This document shows positions 25,179-35,758 of a stretch of 64,000 nucleotides of DNA, one piece after another. The position numbers were made by a program, and so were the translations under genes. Position 1 is the stretch's first letter, and each line of letters opens with the position of its first letter. The stretch is from Hordeum vulgare subsp. vulgare. Taxonomy: Eukaryota > Streptophyta > Magnoliopsida > Poales > Poaceae. Under the pieces are notes generated by a model, which did not search any database, was not told the origin of the DNA, and was given only the letters and a program-made list of their open reading frames with translations. The DNA lies in contig NC_058518.1 in NCBI RefSeq assembly GCF_904849725.1, positions 418,817,081 to 418,881,080 of the forward strand. The letters run 5' to 3'.

Positions 25179-26930
25179 ATTGTCGTGCCTCCTACTGATC
25201 CCTTAGAGCAATACTTGCTTGAGCATGAAAATGATATGCATATGGATGAAAGGGATGATATAGATAGAGTTGTCTTAGAACAATATCCTATCCTTAATAA
25301 TAACTTGCCTGTTGAACTGCTTGGGGATCCACCCCTACCAAAGGGTGATCATGTGTTCGAGCTTAAACAGTTGCCTGATACTCTTAAGTATGCTTATCTT
25401 GATGAAAAAGAGATATATCCTGTTATGATTAGTGCTAGCCTCTCAGAGCATGAAGAAAAGAAGTTACTAAAAACTCTGAGGAAGCACCGTTCTGCTATTG
25501 GATATACTCTTGATGATCTTAAGGGCATTAGTCCTACTCTATGCCAGCACAAGATTAAAACTGATCCTGATTTCAAACCAGTTGTTGATCATCAAAGGAG
25601 ATTAAATCCTAAGATGAAAGAGGTAGTAAGAAAAGAAATACTAAAGCTCTTGGAAGCAGGTATCATCCATCCTGTCGCTCATAGTGATTGGGTGAGTCCG
25701 GTGCATTGCGTCCCTAAGAAGGGAGGCATTACCGTTGTCCCTAATGATAAGGATGAATTGATCCCACAGAGGATTATTACTGGCTATAGGATGGTGATCG
25801 ATTTTAGGAAATTGAATAAAGCCACTAGGAAAGATCATTACCCTTTGCCTTTTATCGACCAAGTGCTAGAAAGACTGTCTAAACACACACACTTCTGCTT
25901 TCTAGACGGTTATTCTGGTTTCTCCCAAATACCAGTTGCACAATCTGATCAGGAGAAAACCACTTTCACCTGCCCTTTCGGTATCTTTGCTTATAGACGT
26001 ATGCCTTTTTGCTTATGTAATGCACCTGCCACCTTTCAAAGATGTATGATGGCTATATTCTCTAACTTTTGTGAAAAGATTATCGAGGTCTTCATGGATG
26101 ACTTCTCTGTTTACGGGTCTTCCTTTGATGATTGCCTCAGCAACCTTGATCGAGTCTTACAGAGATGTAAAGACACCAATCTTGTCTTGAATTGGGAGAA
26201 GTGCCACTTTATGGTTAATGAAGGCATCGTCTTAGGACATAAATTTTTTGAAAGAGGTATTGAAGTCGTTAAGGCTAAGGTTGGTGCAATCGAGAAAATG
26301 CCATACCCCACGGATATCATAGGTATAAGAAGCTTCCTTGGTCATGATGGTTTCTATAGAAGGTTCATCAAAGACTTCTCTAAGATTTCTAGGCCTCTTA
26401 CCAATCTCTTGCAAAAGGATATTCCTTTTGTCTTTGACGATGATTGTGAGGAAGCCTTCGAAATACTTAAGAGGGCTTTGATACCAGCACCTATTGTTCA
26501 ACCACCTGATTGGAACTTGCCTTTTGAGATCATGTGTGATGCTAGTGATTATGCTGTTGGTGATGTTCTAGGACAAAGAGTTGATAAGAAGTTGAATGTT
26601 ATTCACAATGCTAGTAAAACTCTAGACAGTGCCCAAAGAAACTATGCCACTACGGAGAAGGAATTTTTAGCAGTCGTGTTTGCACGTGAAAAGTCCAGGT
26701 CTTACATAGTTGATTCCAAAGTCACTATTCACACTGATCATGCTGCTATTAAGTACCTCTTGGAGAAGAAAGACGCTAAACCTAGACTTATCAAATGGGT
26801 TCTCTTGCTACAAGAATTTGATTTGCACGTTGTCGACAGAAAGGGTGCTGATAACCCAGTAGCACATAACTTGTCTAGGTTGGAGAACGTTCTTGATGAC
26901 CCACAACCTATTGATGATAGCTTTCTGTGA
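25179..26930 (+). pseudogene. Element B reverse transcriptase and RNase H
   Basis: This is a long open stretch from the boundary with element A to a TGA at 26928-26930. Before RT there is a linker with [22 protein letters not shown] motifs follow: [46 protein letters not shown] and FMDDFSVYG (FMDD at 26091-26102). RNase H shows [28 protein letters not shown] and [14 protein letters not shown]. The usual [12 protein letters not shown] motif reads [12 protein letters not shown] here, so a conserved Gly is Cys. The end of RNase H is followed by a frameshift. The first codon of the domain block lies outside the window. Confidence 0.92.
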
Positions 26931-28295
26931 GCAATTGAATGTCATCAATGCTTCACGTAGTGCACCGTGGTATGCTGATTATGCAAACTATATCGTTGCC
27001 AAATACATACCACCTAGTTTCACGTACTAGCAAAAGAAGAAATTCTTCTTTGACTTGAGACATTACTTTTGGGATGATCCTCACCTTTATAAGGAAGGAT
27101 TAGATGGTGCTATTAGACGTTGTGTACCTGAACATGAACAGGGACAGATCCTACATATGTGTCACTTCGGGGCCTACGGAGGACACCATGCGGGAGATAG
27201 AAGTGCACACAAGGTATTGCAATCATGTTTCTATTGGTCCACTCTCTTCAAGGATGCCCGTAAGTTTGTCTTGTCTTGTGACGAATGTCAAAGAATAGGT
27301 AATATTAGCAAACGTCAGGAAATGCCTATGAACTATTCACTTGTCATTGAACCATTTGATGTCTGGGGATTTGATTATATGGGACCTTTTCCAAAATCCA
27401 ACGGGTATACTCATATCCTAGTTGCTGTTGATTATGTCACTAAGTGGGTAGAAGCTATCCCCACTAGTAGTGTTGATCACAACACCTCTATCAAGATGCT
27501 GAAAGAAGTTATCTTCCCTAGATTTGGAGTCCCTAGATATCTAATGACCGACGGTGGTTCACACTTCATTCATGGTGCTTAACGTAAAACGCTTCTAAGT
27601 ACGATGTCAACCATAGAATTGCGTCTCCCTATCACCCTCAGTCCAGTGGTCAAGTAGAGCTAAGTAGTAGAGAGATTAAACTGATTCTGCAAAAGACTGT
27701 CAATAGGTCTAGAAAGAATTGGTCTAAGAAGCTCGATGATGCACTGTGGGCTTATAGAACTGCCTATAAGAATCCCATGGGCATGTCTCCGTACAAAATG
27801 GTGTACGGTAAAGCATGTCATTTACCTCTTGAGCTATAGCATAAAGCTTATTGGGCAATCAAAGAGCTCAACTTTGATTTCAAACTTGCCGGTGAGAAGA
27901 GGTTATTTGATATTAGCTCGCTTGATGAGTGGAGAACTCAGGCGTATGAGAATGCCAAGCTGTTCAAAGAGAAGGTTAAGAGGTGGCATGATAAGAGGAT
28001 ACAAAAGCGTGAGGTCAATGTAGGTGATTATGTCTTGCTATATAACTCTCGTTTAAGATTCTTTGCAGGCAAGCTTCTCTCTAAATGGGAAGGTCCCTAT
28101 GTTGTTGAGGAAGTATATCGTTCCGGTGCTATCAACATCAACAACACAGAAGGTAATTGTCCGAGAGTGGTAAATGGGCAGAGAATCAAGCATTATATCT
28201 CAGGTACTCCCATAAATGTTGAAAGCAATATTATCAATACCATAACTCCGGAAGAATACCTAAGGGACATTTATCAGCCTGTTTCAGACTCCTAA
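26931..28295 (+). pseudogene. Element B integrase, multiple breaks
   Basis: After a frameshift near 26925 the reading runs through YIPPSFTY, a TAG (27028-27030), then LRHYFWDDPHLYKEG, the HHCC region ending CDECQRIGN, DYMGPFPKSNGYTHILVAVD with the first catalytic Asp, FGVPRYLMTDGGSHF with the second, a TAA, a one-base deletion near 27595, [17 protein letters not shown] with the catalytic Glu, another TAG near 27838, and a C-terminal region with GKLLSKWEGPYVVEEVYRSG. It ends TAA just before 28296. Four to five independent lesions mean it is dead. Confidence 0.9.
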
Positions 28296-28419
28296 AACGA
28301 AGAGGTATGTGATTCGGTAAGAAAACAGAGTCCAAAACTTTTCCAGTAGGAAATTTTCTCCGTTTTGGAATATTTGAAAAAATACAAAAATTGGAAGTAG
28401 TCCGGAAAGTGCGCGAGGA

Positions 28420-28635
28420 GGCGACAAGCCTGCATGGTGCGGGCCCACCCCCTGGCCGCGCCGTGAGGGCTTGTGGCCACCTCGTGCGCCTCCCGAACTC
28501 CGTTTTTGTGCGGGGTACTCCTTCTGGTGTGAAAAAAATCATTATATATACTTCCATTTGGTCTGACCCCTGCATCACGCACATCTCTTCTGTTTTTCGT
28601 TTCGAGCCTGTTTTCTGCCGCAGATTTAGAGCAAG
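28420..28635 (+). promoter_or_regulatory. LTR-like hairpin and TATA leader before the extra ORF of element B
   Basis: A GC-rich imperfect inverted repeat (left arm ACAAGCCTGCATGGTGCGGG about 28424-28444, right arm GGCCGCGCCGTGAGGGCTTG about 28454-28473) is followed by TATATATA (28543-28550). The ATG comes 86 bases after the TATA. The same hairpin occurs in the LTR of B near 45104-45151. Promoter activity is inferred. Confidence 0.5.
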
Positions 28636-29052
28636 ATGTCGTCGAAGGAATCTGTGGGGGAGAATAATATTCGTCAAATCTATGGAGAATTTCATGCTGA
28701 TCTCAAAAGGATGGAGGTCATGGAGGCTAAGGAAAGGCTACCTAAAGAAACCAAGGGAAAAGCTAAGGAGAAGGATCAGGCATGGGACGAAGTGCAATCT
28801 GTGCTCAACAAGGAAGAAGTTGAAGAAGTGGATTTCCTCCAACCCTACCTCCACCTACTATCTCCATCTTTGATTGAACTCTTGAGGTTTTGTGAAACAA
28901 CTCGTGCTCGCAATACTTGTCTCACTCGTGAAGTTGTTTTGCTCGAAAAACATATCGCAGATCTCCAAGGTATAAATCAAAGATTAATGGCCCTCTTTGA
29001 GTCAAAGGTTGCAACAACTCCTCCACCTTCACCACCAAAGGAATACAACTGA
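28636..29052 (+). CDS. Extra ORF of element B, coiled-coil protein
   Basis: This is an intact 138-residue frame starting MSSKESVGENN. It is highly charged (about half Lys, Glu, Arg and Asp near the N-terminus), followed by a leucine-rich segment (FLQPYLHLLSPSLIELLRFC), a second heptad-like stretch (LLEKHIADLQGINQRLMALF) and a Pro-rich tail. No signal peptide or membrane segment is seen, so it is not an envelope protein. The position after integrase matches the extra ORF found in many Athila elements; its role is unknown. It is the only undamaged gene of B in view, lies in the same direction as pol, and has a TATA-containing leader of its own. Confidence 0.7.
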   Translation: MSSKESVGENNIRQIYGEFHADLKRMEVMEAKERLPKETKGKAKEKDQAWDEVQSVLNKEEVEEVDFLQPYLHLLSPSLIELLRFCETTRARNTCLTREVVLLEKHIADLQGINQRLMALFESKVATTPPPSPPKEYN

Positions 29053-29118
29053 GCAATGGTGTGGGCAATCCTCTTGGCTTGTGCCAAGCTTGGGGGAGTT
29101 GCCCCGGTATCATATCAC
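29053..29118 (+). other. Start of element B 3' untranslated region with polypurine-like motif
   Basis: It holds CCAAGCTTGGGGGAGTTG, nearly identical to the true polypurine tract at 44808-44820. It may be an internal priming site for plus-strand DNA. The final ATCAC (29114-29118) is the left target duplication of element E. Confidence 0.6.
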
Positions 29119-30699
29119 TGATAACCCACAAGTATAGGGGATCGCAATAGTTTTCGAGGGTAGAGTATTCAACCTAAATTTGTTGGTTCGCCAAAGGGGA
29201 AGCAAAAGAATATTCTCAAGTATTAGCAGTTGATTTTGTCAGATTCAACCACACCTGAAAGATTAGTGTCTGCAAGCAAACGATCAGTAGCAAAGTAGTA
29301 TGATAGCAACGGTGCCAGAAACAATCTGTTGACGGCAGACTATTCCTAACTATTGTATCAATGGCGCCAGTAGGTTGCACGTGGGCGAGTAACTATTCTT
29401 ACCCGACAACAGTGTCGGAAAAGATCTTGCAACAAGTAACAGCGAACTAGCAAGGAACATCAGTAGTAGCAGCAGCAAAGTAACAGCAGTAGCAACAGTA
29501 GCAGCAAAGTGGCCCAATCCCTTTGTAGCAAGGGACAAGCCTAAACAAAGTAACGTAGCGAGGACCAGTAGTAAAGGACTCGTAGGCAGTGGATCGGTGA
29601 TGGATGCGTATGAAGGATGTGATTCATCATGTAACAGCTATAACACGAAGAGATATGTAACTAGCTCCCGTTCGTCAATCTAATGTAGGCATGTATTCCG
29701 TATGTAGTCATACATGCTTAGGGAAAAGAACTTGCATGACATCTATTGTCCATCCTCCCATGGCAGCAGGGTCCTAATGGAAACTAAGGGATATTAAGGT
29801 TCTCCTTTTAATAAAGAACCGGACCAACGCATTAACACGTGGTGAATTCATGAACTCCTCATACTATGGTGATCTCCGGGGGTGGTTCCGGCTATAGTCA
29901 CTCCAGGGTTGCCGGGTCATAACACATAGTAGGTAACTACAACTTGCAAGATAGGATGTAAAACACACATATATTGGCGACAACATAATAGGTTCATATC
30001 TGAAATCATGGCACTCGGGCCCTAGTGACAAGCATTAAGCATAGCCAAGTAGTAGCAACATCAATCTAGAACATAGTGGATACTAGGGATCAATCCCAGT
30101 CAAAAACTAACTCGATTACATGATATATCTCATCCAACTCATCACCGTCCAGCAAGCCTATGATGAGATTACTCACGAACGATGAAGAGCATCATGGAAT
30201 TGTCGATGGAGGAAGGTTGATGATGACGATGGCGACAATTCCCCCTCTCCGGAGCCCCGAACAGACTCCAGATCTGCCCTCTAGATGAAGAAAAGGAGGT
30301 GGCGACGCCTGCGTATCGTAAAACACGATGAAACCTTCTCTCTGATATTTTTCCGAGCGAGACGGAATAAAAAGAGCTGAGTTTGGGGGCGGTGCTGCCA
30401 CGTGGGCCCCACAAGCCCTCACGGCGCGGCCTAGGGGGGTGGCCGCGGTCTGTGGGCCTGTGGCCCACTGGCACGCCCCCTCTGGTGAATCTTTGCGCAG
30501 GTATTTTCTATTATTCCAGAAAAATTCTCCGTAAATTTTCAGGACATTCCGAGAACTTTTATTTCTACACAAAAACAACACCATGGCAATTCTGCTGAAG
30601 ACAGCGTCAGCCCGGGTTCGTTCCATTCAAATCATGCAAATTAGAGTCCAAAACAAGGGCAAAAGAGTTCGGAAAAGTAGATACGACGGATACGTATCA
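29119..30699 (-). repeat. 3' LTR of element E
   Basis: Starts TGATAACCCACAAGTATAGG and ends ACGTATCA on the + strand. It includes a GC-rich self-complementary block near 30405-30475 and CAG-rich microsatellite sequence near 29445-29515. Confidence 0.92.
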
Positions 30700-30714
30700 A
30701 CTCCTCCAAGCTTA
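30700..30714 (-). other. Polypurine tract of element E
   Basis: The minus strand reads TAAGCTTGGAGGAGT directly before the 3' LTR. Confidence 0.8.
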
Positions 30715-32736
30715 AAGCATTGCTTGTCCTCAAGGAATTCAGCTGACAAACTAAAAGAGACAAAAGAAAAACTTTGGCGAACTCTGTTTGATCTTGTTAT
30801 TGCAACTATGTCTAACTCATATCTAGAGTTTCAGCAAGATCACAAACAAACCATATAAGCAAATGACATCTAGGTCTCACGGTAAACTCATATCAATGGC
30901 ATAATCAACTAGCGAGCAAATAATAATAAGCCTCAAATGTTATCACTTCAATCAAAACAACATGAAGCAGTACGAATAGATGGTATCTCACTAGCTCTTT
31001 CTGAGACCGCAAAAAATAAATGCAGAGCACCTTCAAAGACCAAGGGTTGACTAAACATTGTAATTCAAGGCAATAAAGATACAGTCACAGTCATACTCAA
31101 TAGAGTTAAAAGCAAAGCATAAAAATGATAGAGGTGCTCTCTAATTGGTGCTTTTGTAAGAGGAGGATGACTAAACAGGAACATAAATAGACAGGCCCTT
31201 CGCAGAGGGAAACATTGAATTGCAGAGGTGCCAGAGCTCATGCTTTGAAAACAGAGATAATAATTTTGGGTGGCATGCTTTCATTGTCAACGCAATGACT
31301 AAGAGTTCTCAACATCTTCCACGCTACACATGCTATAGGCGGTTCCTAAACAGAAAAGTAAAGTTTTGACTCCCCCACCACCAATCAATCACACTCCACG
31401 GCTAGCCGAATCCTTGGGTACCGTCCATACCAACATCAATCCTGGGGGAGTTTTGTTTGCAATTATCTTTTTGATTTGAGCATGCAACTGGGAATTCCAA
31501 TTACTGGCCCCTTTCTCATGAATGATAGTGAATAAACACATATCGAGGATAACACGCCTAGCATGGAAGATACCAATAGCCCCCTGTCACCACATGAGCG
31601 GTTCGGGCATGGAAAACAGATTATTTCTCGAAGGTTTAGAGGGTGGCACATGCAAATTTACTTGGAATGGCAGGTAGATACCGCACATAGGTAGTTATGG
31701 TGGACTCATATGGCACAACTTTGGGTTTATGGAAGTGGAAGCACAAGTAGTATTCCCGCTAAGTACAAGTGAAGGCTAGCAAAAGACTGGGAAGCAACCA
31801 ACTAGAGAGCGACAACAGTCATCAAAATGCATTGAGATTAACCAACACTAAGTGCAAGCATGAGTAGGACATAAATCACCATGAACATGAACATCATAGA
31901 GGCTATGTTGACTTTGTTTCAACTACATGCGTGAACATGCGCCAAGTCAAGCCACTTGAATTATTCAAAGGAGGATACCATCCTATCATACTACATCATA
32001 GTCATGTCAACATTCATGTGGGCAACCAAGACAGAACATTATAAGCTCCTAGCTAAGTAAGCATGGCATAAGCAACTATGATCTCTAAGTTGTCATTGAA
32101 AACATGTTTCTCTCACAACAAAGTTGAATCACGCATGATGAGCTAGTCATATTTACAAAAACAAAATAGATGGAGTTCATACCAGCTTTTCAGGCTCAGG
32201 CACTTCATCATATATCATCATTATTGCCTTTCACTTGCACGACCGAACGATGTGAACAATAATAAGTGTGCTCGTGCATTGGACTAAAGCTGGAATCTGC
32301 AGGGAAACACAAAGGAGAAGACAAAGTAATATGGCTCTTTGAAAGCTAAACAGGTATGCATGCAAGAGCCAGTAAACATTGTAACCATGGTCTTCTACCT
32401 TGACCCAAAGAAAAAGAAAATTATTTGCACGGGAAAGCTCCCAACAAGAAAAAGAAGAAAAATAAAATATTTTTGGGTTTTCTCAAACTAGAGAGACACA
32501 TGAAAAGAAAACGAGAAAAAGAAAATAAACTAGCATGGATGATACAGTGGCAAAGTATGAACACCAGCTAACAAAGTGAAAGCGTAAGCAACAATGTAAA
32601 GTCTGTGAGAACACGTACTCCCCCAAGCTTAGGCTTTTGGCCTAAGTTGGTCTACTCCCAAGGAGGGAAATAACCAGCTCCGGGGTACTCCGGAGTGGAC
32701 TGAGGATGCCACTGCTGTGTGAGCTCCTCTGGCTCC
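30715..32736 (-). other. 3' untranslated region of element E
   Basis: No conserved coding frame except a short Pro/Glu-rich tail read on the minus strand at its inner end (EELTQQWHPQSTPEYPGAGY, about 32720-32660), the C-terminus of an extra ORF whose rest is missing. Another AAGCTTGGGGGAGTA-like purine motif lies near 32624-32634. The rest is AT-rich with no visible repeats. Confidence 0.65.
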
Positions 32737-34283
32737 TGATACGTCTCAAACGTATCTATACTTTTTTATGGTTTCATGCTGTTATCTTGTCAACTTTGGA
32801 TGTTTTATGTAACTTTTATATCTTTTTTGGGACTAACTTATTAATTCAGTGCCAAGTGCCAGTTCCTGTTTTTTCTGTGTTTTTTGACTCTTTTGAGATC
32901 TAATTTTCGAACTGAGTCCAAACGGAATAAAATCCCCGAAATAAATTTTTCCCGAGCGGAAGAAGATCAGGGGACTTGAGGGCCAAGGCAGGAGAGCCAC
33001 AGGGGGGCCACAAGCCCTATAGCCGCCACCAAGGGCGGCGGCTACCAGGCTTGTGGCCTCCTTGGCGCCCCCCTGACCTAGCTCCTTCACCTATATATTC
33101 CCTAAAATACAGAAAAAAATAGGGGAATCCATGAAAACACTTTTCCGCCACCGCAAGCTTCCGTTTCCGCAAGATCTCATCTGGAGACCCTTCCCGGTGC
33201 CCTGCCGGAGGGGACTTTGGAGTTGGAGGGCTTCTACATCAACAACATCGCCCCTCCAATGACTCGTGAGTAGTTCACTTCAGACCTACAGGTCCGTAGT
33301 TAGTAGCTAGATGGCTTCTTCTCTCTCTTGGATCTTCAATGCAAAGTTCTCCATGATCTTCATGGAGATCTATCCGATGTAATCCTCTTTGGCGGTGTGT
33401 TTGTCGAGATCCGATGAATTGTGGATTTCTGATCAGATTATCTATGCTATATATTTGAGTCTTTGCTGATTTCTTATATGCATGATTTGATATCCTTGTA
33501 AGTCTCTTCGAGTCTTGGGTTTTGTTTGGCCAACTAGATCTATGAGTCTTGCAATGGGAGAAGTGCTTGGTTTTGGGTTCATACCATGTGGTGACATTTC
33601 CCAGTGACAGAAGGGGGAGCAAGGCACGCATCATGTTGTTGCCATCAAGGGTAACAAGATGGGATTTTATCGTAGATATGAGATTGTCCATCTACATCAT
33701 GTCATCTTGCTTAAGGCGTTACTCTGTTCTCGTGAACTTAATACACTAGATGCATGCTGGATAGCGGTCGACGTGTGGAGTAATAGTAGTAGATGCCGAA
33801 AGTATCGGTCTACTTGTTTTGGACGTGATACCTATAGATATAATCATTGCCATAGATAACGTCACGACTTTGCGCGGCTCTATCAATTGCTCGACAGTAA
33901 TTCGTTCACCCACCGTCTACTTGCTGTCATGAGAGAAGCCACTAGTGAACACTACGGCCCCCGGGTCTATTCACACCTATCGTTTCCACTTTTGCTTTTA
34001 CTTTGCTTTGTTTCTTTTTGCTTTCAGTTCTCACTTGGCAAACAATCTATAAGGGATTTACAACCCGTTCATAGCGTTGGGTGCAAGCTCTTTGTGTTTG
34101 TGCAGGTACTTGTGACAATCCTTCACGGATCAATACCTTGGTTCTCAAAACTGAGGGAAATACTTACCGTCGCTGTGCTACATCACCCTTTCCACTTCGA
34201 GGGAACACCAACGCAAGGCTCCAAGGCCACGGGGGAATCCTTTGCATATTTGCCAAGGAAGTCCCTAAAGGCGTAGCCATAGC
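32737..34283 (+). repeat. 5' LTR of element C
   Basis: It starts TGATACGTCTCAAACG and ends CATAGCA, 1547 bp. The solo LTR at 51710-53255 is almost the same length and clearly related along its whole extent, which supports both ends. Confidence 0.85.
33006..33100 (+). promoter_or_regulatory. GC-rich hairpin followed by TATA box in the LTR of element C
   Basis: GGCCACAAGCC (33006-33016) pairs perfectly with GGCTTGTGGCC (33048-33058). Inside it TAGCCGCC (33020-33027) pairs with GGCGGCTA (33037-33044). A TATA element, CTATATATTC, follows at 33091-33100. The solo LTR has the same layout (TATA at 52066-52075). Confidence 0.75.
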
Positions 34284-34294
34284 AGAAGGATTCC

Positions 34295-34312
34295 TGGTGC
34301 CGTTGCTGAGGA
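34295..34312 (+). other. Primer binding site of element C
   Basis: TGGTGCCGTTGCTGAGGA is a decayed form of the TGGCGCCGTTGCCGGGGA site, which Athila-type elements use for an aspartate tRNA primer. It starts 11 bases after the LTR end. Confidence 0.7.
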
Positions 34313-34628
34313 GTGTCAAGACAAGAATAGTCTCCCGTCAGCACGCTTGTTTCTGCCGCCGTTGGAAGGTCTTTTGTTGGTGTAGCAGAAGTATTTCTGG
34401 AGCTGTTGCCGGGGAAGGAGAGATCTATCCAAGTAGGTCTCACAAACTCATCTCTTGCATTTACCTTTTTTGCCAGTTGCCTCTCGTTTTCCTCTCCCCC
34501 ACTTCACATTTGTCGTTTTCATTTGCCTTTCTCCCTTGCCGTTTTCTTTTGCCTTTTTCCTTTTTGCCGTTTTCCTTTGCTCGTTTTCCTCGCTTGCTCT
34601 TAGGCTTGTTCGTGAGAGATCTTTCCTC

Positions 34629-35333
34629 ATGGCCAAACCAAACTATTTCAGAAGGTCGGAAGAGATTGAAACTAGTGTCAAAGGTTTCATGTCCTCTCAG
34701 TTTGACCAAAATAGTTACTTCTATATGGAATTAAAGGAGCAAAATTCTTTTATGGCCTATTTGGATAAGGAAGTTGATGATATGGCAAAAGAATTCCTTG
34801 CACTAAATTCTCAGCTTGCTCGCCTTGAAAAATTGGTGGGCCAAATTTCTGACAAGCTGGATACCTTAGTCAATAATATGGTGGCTAAACCTGAAATTTG
34901 TGATGCAGATCATGAAGATCTTAAAGTGCTTGGTGTGACTCCTCTTGAATCTTTGTTTTCGCATGTCAAACCTATTGATGAAGGGGATGGATATGAATCC
35001 ACTTTGGTTGAAAAACGACCCAATGATTCGGAGTCCACCTATCTTGATGATAAAGGTGTGGAGAGTGGAGTAGAAGAGATCAAAATATTGGGTAGTAATG
35101 AAACTCCCACTTTGGATTTCAAGGAATTCAATTATGATAGTTGCTCCTTGTTTGAATGCATTTCTTTGATGCAATCCATTGCAAACTCTCCACATGCTTA
35201 TAGCCAAAGCAAAGCCTTTACCGCGCATATCCTAGATGCTATGATGAAATCTCTTGAAGAGAAGCTCGAATTAGAAGTCTCTATACCTAGAAACTTCATG
35301 ATGAGTGGGAACCTACTATCAAAATCAAAATAA
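34629..35333 (+). pseudogene. Element C gag-like protein, short
   Basis: The frame starts MAKPNYFRRSEEIETSVKGF, the usual N-terminus in this family, after a T/C-rich leader. The product would be 234 residues with a coiled-coil-like segment (LALNSQLARLEKLVGQISDK) and a long acidic linker. No capsid (Retrotrans_gag) or zinc-knuckle domain is visible, so it is not a standard gag. A frameshift near 35300 separates it from the protease reading; without it the two would be continuous. Confidence 0.7.
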
Positions 35334-35758
35334 AAAACTATGAGTGCAATGCTTTGTGTGATTTGGGTGCTAGTGTTTCCGCGATTCCAAAGTCTTTATG
35401 TGATATTCTTGGTTTTCATGAGATTGAAGAGTGTTCTCTTAATTTGCATCTTGCGGATTCTACTGTCAAGAAACCCATGGGAAGGATCGATGATGTTCTT
35501 ATTGTTGCAAATAATAACTATGTACCCGTGGATTTCATTGTACTTGACATAGATTGCAATCCTTCATGTCCCATTATTCTTGGTAGACCTTTCCTAAGCA
35601 CTATTGGTGCTATCATCGATATGAAGGAAGGGAATATTAGATTTCAATTTCCTCTAAAGAAGGGCATGGAGTACTTTCCTAGAAATAAAATAAGATTGCC
35701 TTATGAATCTATGATGAGGGCTACTTATGGTTTGAGCACCAAAGATGACTATACGTGA
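35300..35758 (+). pseudogene. Element C retroviral-type aspartic protease
   Basis: The reading YECNALCDLGASVSAIPKSL contains the Athila protease active-site form DLGAS. GRIDDVLIVANNNYVPVDFI and PIILGRPFLSTIGAIIDMKE follow, ending in TGA at 35756-35758. The second half (ILGRPFL) is the conserved flap-distal motif. In autonomous relatives RT follows; here the frame ends and no RT is present. Confidence 0.85.

Noticed and set aside
28636..29052. Envelope gene of element B
   Set aside because: No signal peptide, membrane segment or cysteine pattern; it is a charged coiled-coil protein.
33006..33058. MicroRNA precursor
   Set aside because: The stem is short and very GC-rich, and lies in an LTR control region shared by related elements.
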